Shown in pieces: positions 9,835-20,545 of a stretch of DNA of 64,000 nt; the stretch's first letter is position 1; the number at the start of each line of letters is the position of its first letter. Below the pieces are notes generated by a model. It had not been told where the DNA came from. It ran no database searches and worked only from the letters and a program-made list of their open reading frames with translations. The DNA is taken from NCBI GenBank assembly GCA_964007475.1, contig OZ023275.1, positions 35,893,381-35,957,380 on the forward strand. Direction: 5' to 3'. A program made the translations under genes and the position numbers. The stretch comes from Hybos culiciformis. Lineage: Eukaryota > Arthropoda > Insecta > Diptera > Hybotidae.

Positions 9835-11640
9835 ATCTCTCCAGGTTGTTATATGTTATTTGAAAACTTAGGACATTTTGTGGTTCGTTACTTATTTATT
9901 TCAAAGCATTGAAGATAAATTAATTACAAAAACTAGGTTTATGTATTTAAAAAAAATATTTTTTATTGGTATTTAAATGACTAAGTATTTTATATATTGG
10001 TATAAAATCAAAAATCAGGACTAAAAACATAAAGTGATCCTGCAAAAAAATTTTTTAAATTGTTTTTTTACACCAGTTATATAATAATAAAAAACTATGT
10101 ACCATGAAAAGTGTATTAATTGTGAAATAAAATTTACTTATTAATAAAAATGTAATATTTTTGCCATTTCGTATTTATCTGATAATTTTTTGATATTATT
10201 TGTCATCATAATATTAAAAATTTTATAATCAGCAATTGATTATATTTTATGGGAATTTCGTTAAATATTATAATGAACAATTTAAAAATTTATATACCTA
10301 CTTATAATATAAATTCGGATTAAACTGGTTAATAAATACAATTATATAGTTTTCAAGGACTATTAAACGTATATTAGATTTTTGAGCTTACAGTATAACT
10401 TCTATCTTCTAATATAATAAAAGGTGAACTCACCTCTTAAACGACCTTGACAGTGTTGGCACTTTCCTCAATTTATTTTTTTAAACGTAAATAATAAATA
10501 AAATAACCGAATGACTATGCAACACTGAATGCAAGGCGTACTTTGATAAAAACTTTAAAATATAAACAAAAAAAATCAAGGCGTACTTTATCAATAAAAA
10601 AATAGAAGCATTCTTTTCGAAATGACAAAAATCAACGCATAGTTACTAGGCTAGGCCTGCACTATTTTTTCTGTGCAGGCTTTTTTCTAGTATATAAATA
10701 AAACGTTACGGCAAAAATTCTTAAGTATATACATATATCAATATACAATACGTCACTACCACCGGAAGCTTATTTCGTGGAATACTTTTAATAAGGCCAT
10801 AATTGATTACTGAAAATATGAACAAAAAATCAAGTTAATTGGAATTATTTAGGTATATACTTTCTAAATTAGATAAGATTTGAATATTACTCATAAACTA
10901 TAAGTGTGCACAATATATGAGTAAATTATATTAAGCTATAATAAATTATAAGCTGCACATACAAAAAGGGTTAATTTGTAAAATAGAACAATCGAAAATA
11001 ATGGCATTAGAATTAGCTGTAGAATGAATGTATATATATGTATATTAAATAATATATTAAGATTTCTACCTTGTTTCCAAGATTTAATAATTGCAAAATT
11101 AAAGTAAAAAATTCTTCAATACAGAAAGTTATCGTTAATAGCAAAATTGGAACAATTTATGAATCGCGTGAAAATTTTATTAACAATTAACCCAAAAAAT
11201 TTTTTGCTCGAAAAATTTGAATTGATAAAACTCCTTTAATCCTTGGTGTCCTTATTATATGAGATTTTTTTTTTTTTTCAATTTCATATTATATTATCCC
11301 AATTTCCTCCAAAAATTTTCTTTTATCCATTCCACTCTACATTAATTTTATCTTTTTATTAAAAAAGCATAATTTTATTATTATCCGGAAAGGACTTTGT
11401 AAAATATATAAATCCTACACTGTCAAATTAAAAAAAAATAAAAGTTAATATTTCATCTTAGTACATGTATAAGAATAGTTTTCATATTATCAGTATCATT
11501 TGAAACTTAAACGAAGTGTTATTAAACTTAAACCTTATATCTATAGTGCAATAACTTAAGCTTGCTTTTGAGATAGCACTTAAATATTAATTTTACAATT
11601 AAACTTTTATAAAATAATAAAGAACTTGTTATCACAATTT
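9835..11640. other. Noncoding part of duplication copy A and right flank
   Basis: No gene is seen. CAAGGCGTACTTT occurs twice, at about 10532 and 10577. A G+C-richer patch with an 8-bp hairpin (10655-10680) interrupts the match to copy B. The final portion is ordinary A/T-rich DNA. Confidence 0.6.
10655..10680. repeat. Perfect 8-bp hairpin followed by a T run
   Basis: GCCTGCAC and GTGCAGGC pair around a 10-base loop and are followed by TTTTTT. CTAG flanks both sides. It could be a fragment of a small palindromic element. In a eukaryote it should not be read as a Rho-independent terminator. Confidence 0.6.
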
Positions 11641-13633
11641 TTTAAAAAGTTTTTCTTGTTATTCATTCGAATTGGCTCAAAACTGGGACTATCATTAAAT
11701 TATGTAGAATTATAATGAATTTGAATTTTTTTTTATAGTGTTCTTATTAAACAAAATTTTTCATCAGACAAAGTCTTTAATTTAAGTTTAAAAAGTTGTA
11801 ATTTTATTTTTTTGGTTTGAATTTGACGGATGTGCGAAGGAAAAGATTTTGAATTATATATTTACTGAATAATATGTATAGTTAAGTTTTAAGGATAATA
11901 ATAATATAATAATAATACAAAATCCTTGGAAAAAGAAAAGATAATTCATTCTATTCTAGAATAGATGAAAATTTTATAAAATAAAAGTCCTTGCTTATAA
12001 CAGCGTAGCAAAAAAAAAAATGAATGAAAATATACCTTTTGTGGTTATTTTCTTGCGGATTTTTAAGGGTTTTTTTCTTTAATTTAATTTTTTTTTTTAT
12101 ATAAAATTAGATTAAATTATATAGATTAATAAGATTATATTTTGATTAAGTATGATGTTTAAAGAGTGATGAATGGTTTCATATATTTTTCACTTTGCCA
12201 TGGAAAATTATGAATTTTCTTTTTAGAACAGATCAAAAAAAAGTAAAAAAAAAAGTAAATTAGTAGGAAATTAAAATTGTTTTTCGTTGTGGAAAGCAAA
12301 AGGGCAATATTACAAAAATAATGAAAGTAAAAAGTTTTAAATTAATTTTATTTTTATTTGAAACTTAATGATTTAGTTTTTTTTTTTGTAAGTTATAATT
12401 TCTATCACAGCAAGGGTTTGACACAAAAGATGATAAGTTATAATCACCGAAATCTACAAATGCAAGTAAAAATAGAAGAAATATATTTTTGTGAAAAGTA
12501 TAAGTGCGAACAATTTTTTGTATTTCATTTAGTATAAATAATACTATATAAGAAAATTTTTCGTTAGCATTTGGAGAGATTTGAGTTTGAAATGTGGTCA
12601 ACCAAAAATAATTACATTGTTTAATTTATGCATCTAAGTTATCAAAAGTCACATTCTAAGACGAAAATGATTTTATATCGATATAAGTTTAATATTAATT
12701 TAATATTATTTGTTGATACTAATTTTTTTAATTAAAAAGTTAAGTTTCTTAAGTTTGTGCGATCATTTGATTGAACTACAAAAAACCAATAAAACCAATA
12801 AAAATTATTAATAATAAAAAAGCAGAAAAAAAAAGTTAAACCACATTTACCACAAAGAAATTTCTCTTTAATTATTATTTTTGATGAAAAATTATTTGAT
12901 TGGAAAATATGCCAAACGATGTCACCAGAATTATTTTTCACATGATTGAATTTATGACTATTTTTGTATTATATACACATATAAAGTTATAATTTAATTT
13001 TAAGTTTTTTTTTTGTATTAAAATGCGTATAAAACTTACAACAAGAAATCCACGTCACAGTAGATATAATTGTAAGCTATATTATCGGCCCATTAAAAAT
13101 AGACAAATATTGATAAAAATTCTAACAACTATACTAAATCAATATTTGTCACTAAATGATATATTTTGCTTCCGAAAAATTTTAATAATATGATAAATTC
13201 AACTTAATGATAATATTTATTTTAAATTTTTCGAAAGCTTACGAAAATATTAATTATATATAACAAAATTATTAAGAATTAATACTTTTAATAGTAAATA
13301 ATATTGTTCACAAAATACAATGTTATATAAATTTTTTTAAGAACCTAATTATGCTAACTTGTCAAATTCACATCGAACTAAATTATAACATTTTTTTCTA
13401 ACATTTGGTTACAATAATTAAGAATCCTACTGAGAGACACCAAGAGAATATATTGGTTTCCATTGAAAATTTGTTAAATTTTGTTCGTCTGTTTATTTAT
13501 TTTGTTAAACTGAATTTTCTTTAAGGTTGATTTATTCATTACTTGAATATAAATGCTCAAAAGCGCAATCCATCAAATAATATTTTATGTGGTACGAATA
13601 TTGTGTATATGAATATTATTTTAAATGTATTGT
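11641..13633. other. Gene-poor A/T-rich DNA
   Basis: Only low-complexity A/T sequence and short chance frames (for example 12365-12601 and 12732-12941 on the minus strand) are seen. None looks like a real protein. Confidence 0.65.
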
Positions 13634-13991
13634 CAGGCCCGGATTTAAATAATTTTGTGCCCTATGCAATCTTTAACAATTATACAAATCAAGAAGATTA
13701 TTAATTTTTTTTACATAGGATATACGTATTTTCTTTTTTTAAACTTTCTTCTTAACTAATTTTCAAATAAAATTGTAAATTAATGCTATGTTGATGTATC
13801 GTTCAAAATTGATCGCTAATAATTTTTTAATTGCCCTGATGCTGAGAATGGTGATTTTCAATAATTCTGGTAGACAGGGTAAAAGTTTTTTCTTTTATTT
13901 TCAATATAAATAATTGTTAAACGTCTATCAAAATCAGTGTGAAAAAAAAATTGCGCCCCAGAAAACTGGCCTTCAAATGAATCCGGAGCTG
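13634..13991. mobile_element. Decayed hAT-type element, 358 bp
   Basis: The left end CAGGCCCGGATTTA and the inverted right end CAGCTCCGGATTCA form an imperfect terminal inverted repeat, continued by GTGCCC/GGGGCGC subterminal words. The flanking octamers TGTATTGT and TGTACTCT match at 6 of 8 positions, consistent with an aged hAT target duplication. It has no coding capacity. Confidence 0.6.
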
Positions 13992-15803
13992 TGTACTCTG
14001 TTCAGTACATATAGAAAAACGAAATCAATTCAGTATGTGGTTTTAATAATTTTACATGAAAATCTTGTTATATTTAGACAAGCTTTACGTCTGTATTAAT
14101 TTAAATACCTAAAAACATCTTTTTGTGGTCATTTTTAGTTTAAATATTATATGTGAAATGCATTGCTTGACATTTTTACATATCTAACATACGTAACTAT
14201 CTGATGTATACATATATTTATGTGGTTTTTTACTAAAGAATGTTTATTTTATGTTGGTACTTTTTTTTTTTTTCTGTTTGCATAAATGACCAAAGAAATC
14301 AATTTTTAATGACTTTAATGTTAATGAAGAAATCTACATGAAACCTTGACCATTATTCAAACTATTTTTTATTATGTACATAGTACATAATTTAGTTAAT
14401 GGAATTTATGATGATGCTAATAACACAGATTTAAGTAAAGGATTTTTAAGAAATTTTAAAATTAATGTGTTTCTTTTCTTTTGTCGTAAGTTTTATTTGA
14501 TTAAAATAAATTTTATATTCATACATTTGTAGTATAGCTTCAGGTTCGTATCGACAAGGTAGGGAGTCTAAAAGTAGAATGCGATCAAGGCATTATATTA
14601 TGTATATATTTTAGAAAAATATATTATTTAACCCTATAAGAATATATAAAATTATTAATAAAAAAAATTGAAAAAAGAGGAAAAATTTTCGCTTTGACAT
14701 TTTAGATTGTTTTGGTAATGAAAATTGTAATTACAAGATATAAAGATATAAAGAAGCTTGGATTCCAATAGTTTTTCATGTGATAGTATAACTAGTTAAT
14801 CTTGAAAGAAAAATCCTCTGTGATGTATTTAACAATATTTTTTTCAAATAAAAATATGATATAGACATATAGTACAAGGTTTATAATGTAAAATTATTTT
14901 TTCTCTAATTATATTGTATGAAGCTTGATTACGTTAACGTTTTTTTTTTTTGATTTTGTAAGCATAAGCATATTTTTTAAGATACAAAGTTTATTTAATG
15001 CTTTATGTGCTAAGATCAGTTACACTTTCGCTACATATGAAATGTTTTTAGTGAATTGAAGGTTTTTTTTTTTGAATCAAACAAAAAGTTCAAATAATGT
15101 TTGATATAGAAACTATTTCGCAAATTATGAACATGAATTTAAACTTTTTGAATTTAAAATTCACGTTCACAGAAAAAAAATTAGATATGCGAATGGCCTC
15201 TGGAGTGGATGAGTGCTATCGAACTAAGATTTACACTATTGGTTCGGTTCGAGGTCTTTTTATTTTTTGACTCTTTGAGGATATACTAAAAAAAACCCTG
15301 ACAAATGTCATAACAGTCAAATGTATACAATTAAATCGAGAAAAGGGATAAATTCAGTTATTATGCTAAGCCGAAATAAAAAATTTCAAAAAAATTTATA
15401 TTCGCCGTTCGAACTGAATTTTTATAACCTGTATTTATAAAAGTTATATGTATAACAAAAAAAATTCCCACCAAAAATTAATAAAAAAAAAAAACACCCA
15501 CTGTTTATACCAAACTTATAGCCGGCTTTTTATTTACAAAAAAAGATCGACGAATTAATATATTTTTTCTTAGATATTATTTTTTTTTATATAATCACGA
15601 ATCTCTCTCTCTCTTCTCAAATATTTTTGTTGTCATTCACCTGAATAAAAAGTTTTTTTTTTAATTAAATATACCTATACTCCACTTTGATTGTTGTGTT
15701 TTTTTATATTAAATTTTCCCTCAATTTCATAGATTCGCCGTAACTATATTTGTTATTGTTTTTTTTATTTTTTATTATGAATAAATTTTTTTTGTATACA
15801 AGT
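13992..15803. other. Gene-poor DNA
   Basis: No gene is supported. A patch of lower A+T content at about 15181-15270 is open on both strands (plus strand: MASGVDECYRTKIYTIG) but has no splice or start support. Homopolymer tracts become dense from about 15440. Confidence 0.55.
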
Positions 15804-15851
15804 TCGCGCTTCGCTTACAACGACGACGACGGACGTTTGTTTGGTATTAAG
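15804..15851 (+). promoter_or_regulatory. Candidate TATA-less promoter and short first exon
   Basis: A rare G+C-rich island (TTCGCGCTTCGC, then CGACGACGACGGACG) sits inside long A and T tracts. ACAAGTT near 15798-15804 is weakly initiator-like, and the GACGAC/GGACG words about 26-32 bases downstream resemble insect downstream promoter elements. A plausible 5' splice donor (AAG|GTATAA) follows at 15852. This would fit a noncoding first exon of a gene with a large first intron. On the minus strand GTAAGC in the same place could be a donor instead, so even the strand is unsure. Confidence 0.25.
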
Positions 15852-17330
15852 GTATAATATATATATTGTTTTTCATTACTGGTTTTTGTGTAACGGTCGA
15901 AATTTTTTTTTTCTTCTTTTTAATTCAACAACATGAAATCCAACTTTACAACGTTTTTTCTTTTTTTTTTTTTTTAGAAAAATATTTAATTTTTTTTGTT
16001 TTATAAATTTTAGTACGAACGTTATTTTGTACCTGTAAGGTGGTGTTTTTTTTTGACGATAAAATTTTGCGCAATTTCGCCGTGAAAAATTTTTGTTATT
16101 TTTATTAATTTTCTTTTTTTTTCAATTAAAATAGAAAATATAATTAAAAAATAAAAAAAAAAAATAAATATAATTATTAGAAAAAAAAAAAGTGCAAAAA
16201 AGTACACATTAATTTGTTAAATGAAAAATTATTTTTCAATTTTCCAAAAAAAAAAAATAAAAAAATCGCGTTCTCAGGGTAAAAAGCTAAATAAATAAAA
16301 TAAAAAAAAATTAATAAATTGTTGAAAAGAAAATTTTTTTTCTTTTCTTCAATTGGAATTTCTAGTTAAATTTACCATAAAGCAACATCGAAAAAAAAAT
16401 GTATAAAAAGCGATCGTGCTAACTTTTTTTTTTTTTCCATTTTTAAATTAACAAAAAAAAAAATAAGCAAAATTATATAGGTGTATGCGGAAAAAAAAAA
16501 TTGTTTTTACAGGTAAAAAACACACACACACAGACACAGAAAAAAAATACATATATTTAAAATAAGAAAAGATACAAGTATCTTAAAATACAAATAATGT
16601 TGAAAAAAAAAAAAATAAATAAAAAATATGCTCGGTAAACATTTACAAAAAAATAATATTGAAATAATCTGGTTTCTTATAAGATAATATTTTTTTTTCA
16701 TTTTTGTAATTCGCGCAATAATTTTTCGTCTTATTTTATTTTTTTCCATTCCACAGTTAAATGTATTGCGCGGCACCCATACAAAAAAAGATATTATTGT
16801 TTTTTTCCATCTTTCAATGATTTCTTTTTGTAAAGCGAATTTTCACCTGAGTAAATTTTTTATTTTATTTAAAAAAAAAAATTGTTTTAAGTATTTTTTT
16901 TTTCGTTTATTTATTTAGTTTTTTTTTTTTTTTTGCTTTCTGGACTGTGGAATGCAGCATAGTCAAAATAAAAATATTTGCGGCAAATTTATAGTTATTT
17001 TATTTTTTTTTTTTAAGATTGACTTGTGCAGCATAAAAAATAAACAAAAAAAATTATGAAAAAAAAAAATAAAAATAAATAAATGTCTACATGTGCGATT
17101 TGTTGTTGTCCAAGAAAAATTCAAATCAATTAAAAACTATAATGTCCAAGTGCCCTATTAAGGTTGAACAAAATAAAAATAAATAAATAAATAATAATAA
17201 TAATAATGTGTGTGTGGAAACCCTATAAGTTTTTAATTAATTTGCATAAACTGAGGGGATAAAATATTAACTGCGGTATTTCGAATTTTAGGTGTACCTA
17301 CAAAAAAAAAAAAAAAATTCGGGACCGATG
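15852..17330. other. Region of very dense A and T homopolymer tracts
   Basis: Runs of 8 to 16 A or T recur throughout, with an (AC)n run at about 16520-16530 and small AAT/AAAT arrays near 17178-17208. Open frames here (16022-16207, 16507-16776) are low-complexity. No gene is seen. Confidence 0.75.
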
Positions 17331-18555
17331 CATTTGACTGTATTTCCTTTGTTTAACTATGTACATACTTTTGACTAAAATTCATTTGGCTTTAATGGCA
17401 TTTAACTGAATTTTTTCTAAATGAATTCTTATAGTCAAATATTTTAATTAAAGTCAAATATATTTACAGTCAAATCTAATTACAATCAATGTCGAATTCG
17501 CTACATATTTCTAGAAGAGTCGACTATTTACTTCATCTACATAGATATAATTTGATTAAAATTAAATATCTATAGCCTATATGGCTAACAAACTTTATAA
17601 AATTAACGTACTGGTTTGAATACGAAAAATATAATTTTAAAACAAATTTTAAAAATTTACAGTGAATTGAAATATTGTCTTACTGATTTTTCTATTACCT
17701 CTAATAATATTCATTAATATTCAATATCGATTAAAAAATACTACTGCTTATTTCTTCAAAAAGGCAATAATATTGATTTTTTACCTTAAAATCGTTACTT
17801 CTTATTTATTTTCTTTATGGCAAGTTTACATTTTGTTTTGCGTTCTTTTTTATTTTTTGTAACAACATTATATTGTTTTTATTACTCATGTGGAGCGAAT
17901 TGGAATTTTTTTTTTAGCTTATTGTGAATAGTAAAAAAAAAAAAATATGAAAGACATTATTCTTTATTCAAAGTGAAATTTAACATTCCAATTTAAATAA
18001 GAGTTTATTTTTTAATTTTTATTTCATTTTATTTTTATTATCATTTTATTAAATTTTAATGTAAACAAATTAATAAATCAGCTTAAAAAACAAAAAGTTC
18101 CTTTTTTGAATTAATTATACATACATAGTATAGTTAGATTTAGATTTTTATGTTCATTTATACATTTCTTCATGGTCGATTTCGGAAACTTTGTGGTTCT
18201 AAATTGTTAAAGCATTAAAAAAATTTTGAATCTAGAATGTAATATGTAGTTAAAATTATTGCTAAAGTTCTCTTATGTCAAATTATTGGATTCTTAAACC
18301 AAATATTTTATTATATTAATGTTGTCAGAACCGAAGGTTTAAATTACAGTAGCCGAGATCTAGTGCACACAGTTTTGCAAGCAATTAACCAGTTATACTT
18401 ATTTTTAACTTAATTTTTATTTGGAAAGTTTATAGTATGTTTTGGTCAATTTCAAGAATTTTTTATCTTATCTCTTTCTTTGTTCCTGACATTTTCAAGA
18501 GCTCTTAATTATGAATTTAAAAAGTTGTTATTATGGTTTTCTATATTAAAAAAAA
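17331..18555. other. Intergenic DNA upstream of protease 3
   Basis: The left part is plain A/T-rich DNA. From about 18235 it matches the upstream region of protease 2 and is part of duplication copy B. Confidence 0.65.
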
Positions 18556-18561
18556 TTCAGT
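18556..18561 (+). promoter_or_regulatory. Initiator-like element of protease gene 3
   Basis: TTCAGT is followed by TTACTATTGAATTT, the same block as in paralogs 1 and 2. Initiation at the A at 18559 gives a 38-base leader to the ATG at 18597. This argues that the open frame extending upstream to 18480 is not translated. Confidence 0.45.
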
Positions 18562-18596
18562 TTACTATTGAATTTATTACTGAAATCACAACGATT

Positions 18597-19406
18597 ATGA
18601 TTTTCCTGGTATTATTGCTTGGTATTGCATTAAATACATCATTTGGGTTAGCGAACAATGATAATGAGGTTTTTCTAAAAGATACCGCAAGGGTCATCGG
18701 AGGAAAGGAGGCAAGTCCAAATAGCGCCCCATTTATAATATCATTTCAAAAACCCTCAAGTACCACAAACAAATTTGTACATTATTGCGGTGGAGTTTTA
18801 CTAAACAAAAATTGGGTTTTGACAGCAGCTCATTGTATTACGTCCAAATCAGCTGTTCAAAAATCAGTATTAATTGCCGGGGCGCACAATATTGAGTTAG
18901 ACGAATCAACTACGCAAAAACGTTCAATGGATGATTATAAAATACATAAATTATATGTCGGAAATATTTCACCATATGACATTGCACTCGTTTTTACGTC
19001 TGAAGAATTTCAATTGAATAATTACGTTAAAACAATTGAATTGCCGTCTCCTGGTTCAGAGCCTACTGGTAATGCGATTTTATATGGTTGGGGAAGTATA
19101 AGTACTGATGATAAACCTATTTATCCAAGTAAATTGAATAAAGTTGAATTGCCAATAGTTGATTTAGAGAAATGCAGAGACGCTTTAGGATCTATGGGTA
19201 GTCATGTACACGAAACAAATTTATGTACTGGATTATTGACTAGTGGTAAAGGTATTTGTCAAGCTGATAGCGGAGGTCCGTTGGTTCAAGGAAAACAATT
19301 AGTTGGTATTGTATCATGGGGCAGATCGCCGTGTGGGCAAAAAAATTCTCCATCAGTTTTTGTTAAAGTTTCTTCATTTATAGACTGGATACAACAAAAT
19401 ATATAA
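18597..19406 (+). CDS. Secreted S1 serine protease, paralog 3 (Gly at S1 pocket base)
   Basis: A 269-residue single-exon S1 protease. The frame is open back to 18480, but ATG 18597 is chosen: its context CGATTATGATTTT matches paralog 2, it begins directly with a signal peptide (MIFLVLLLGIAL), and the initiator block lies just upstream. Activation is at R32|VIGG. The triad is H79, D128 and S225. The 189-equivalent is Gly219, 193 is Ala223 and 226 is Ser. Disulfides are C64-C80, C193-C210 and C221-C246. The protein stops right after the normal terminal helix (FIDWIQQNI), so it should be a soluble secreted enzyme, unlike its near twin. Substitutions relative to paralog 2 are scattered and mostly mild, and the frame is intact, which suggests continued function. 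AATAAA lies three bases after the stop. Confidence 0.93.
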   Translation: MIFLVLLLGIALNTSFGLANNDNEVFLKDTARVIGGKEASPNSAPFIISFQKPSSTTNKFVHYCGGVLLNKNWVLTAAHCITSKSAVQKSVLIAGAHNIELDESTTQKRSMDDYKIHKLYVGNISPYDIALVFTSEEFQLNNYVKTIELPSPGSEPTGNAILYGWGSISTDDKPIYPSKLNKVELPIVDLEKCRDALGSMGSHVHETNLCTGLLTSGKGICQADSGGPLVQGKQLVGIVSWGRSPCGQKNSPSVFVKVSSFIDWIQQNI

Positions 19407-19715
19407 GAATAAATAAATATGAAATACAAAATTAATCAGTAATAAAAACTGTAGTATTTTTGTCATTGATTAGATAATTTTTTTGATATTATTTTATTTC
19501 CCATAATATAAAATATCTTATAATTAGTAATTGAATAAATTTGATGGAAAATTAAAATATAAAAAAATCAATTAAAGTATTTCAGATTAAACTGGTTAAT
19601 AAATAAAATCATTCAAATTTGATTGTTGTTTAATTTTGGATCTATAATATGAAGAATCAAAAAATAGAAACGGAGCTCCAGCCACTCATAGATTCTTTTA
19701 AGTTTTTTTACATTA

Positions 19716-20056
19716 GGGACTGTTCACATATTACGTAACGCTTTTTTTGCCGTTTTTTAACCCCCCCCCCCCCATAGTAACAGATCGTAACAAATTCCGA
19801 AGACCCCCCCCCCCCCCCCCTCCAGAAGAATAACGTAACAAAAGTTAAACACTATTTAAATTACTTTTTGAAAAATTTTTTTATTCGAATAAACAAAACA
19901 AAATTCATTATAACTTATTTAGTGTAATTTTTTTTATAAAAAGGAGGAAATTTGGTTACATAACATTTTTATAAACACCCCCCCCGTCGTAACAAACCGT
20001 AACAAAATTTCAAACCCCCCTCCCCTTAGGCCGTTACGTAATTTGTGAACAGCCCC
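19716..20056. mobile_element. PIF/Harbinger-like MITE, 341 bp
   Basis: The left end GGGACTGTTCACATATTACG and inverted right end GGGGCTGTTCACAAATTACG form a long terminal inverted repeat, flanked by TTA on both sides (19713-19715 and 20057-20059). A 3-base TTA duplication and GG-starting termini are typical of PIF/Harbinger elements. Two long C runs (near 19761-19774 and 19805-19820) and a shorter one at about 19978-19985 stand out. It has no coding capacity. Confidence 0.75.
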
Positions 20057-20452
20057 TTATTACGTCAACACAATCGAAAGAATATTTTTTTGTATAATAT
20101 GTACTTTTAATAAGAACAAAATTGTTATAAAAAAAAAATAAAAACACACAGGGTTTTTTCAGTACTCAACATGTTAATTTAAATTATTTAGCTATATCTA
20201 TACTCCTATACTTGCCAAATTAGATAAGGTTTGAATATTACTTTTAAACTACAAGTAAGTACAATATGAGCAAAGTATATAAAACTCCAATAAATTATAA
20301 GCCAAATTTTATTATTGTCATCGCAATTTTTCCCAAAAATATATTTTAATTCATTCTCTATATTAATTTAATTTTTTTATTAAAAAATCTTAATTTTATT
20401 ATTATCCGTAAAATGTATAAATTTTACACTTTTAAATTAAAAAAAAAAAAAA

Positions 20453-20545
20453 TTTGACATTTGATATTAGCAAATGTATTTGAATAGTTTTCATATTTGA
20501 CATTTGATATTAGTAAATCGTAAATGTATTTGAATAGTTTTCATA
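20453..20545. repeat. Two-copy tandem repeat
   Basis: TTTGACATTTGATATTAG onward (20453-20495) is repeated directly at 20496-20545, the second copy with a 7-base internal insertion. It is absent from the corresponding place in duplication copy A, so it is younger than the duplication. Confidence 0.85.

Larger units (their letters stand above)
7650..11500. repeat. Segmental duplication, copy A (carries protease 2)
   Basis: This segment matches 18230-20500 in order: upstream region, protease gene, the downstream block with TTAAACTGGTTAATAAATA (about 10136-10350 versus 19430-19615), the block TTAGATAAGATTTGAATATT (about 10868 versus 20220), and the block TTTTATTATTATCCG (about 11372 versus 20395). 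Copy A is longer because it holds unmatched DNA after the protease gene, including the hAT-type element, and more unmatched DNA around 10.4-10.8 kb. Boundaries are approximate. Confidence 0.75.
18230..20500. repeat. Segmental duplication, copy B (carries protease 3)
   Basis: This is the counterpart of 7650-11500, with the same order of upstream, gene and downstream blocks. Copy B is shorter. It lacks the DNA that follows the protease domain in copy A but has gained the TTA-flanked MITE at 19716-20056. Confidence 0.75.

Noticed and set aside
10655..10686. Rho-independent terminator-like hairpin plus T run
   Set aside because: The mechanism does not apply in an animal nuclear genome and no gene ends here.
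15235..15262. GGTTCGGTTCGAGGTC resembling a tRNA T-arm
   Set aside because: No matching acceptor, D-arm or anticodon arm can be folded upstream.
18480..18596. N-terminal extension of protease 3
   Set aside because: It precedes the initiator block, is not conserved in paralogs, and would bury the signal peptide.
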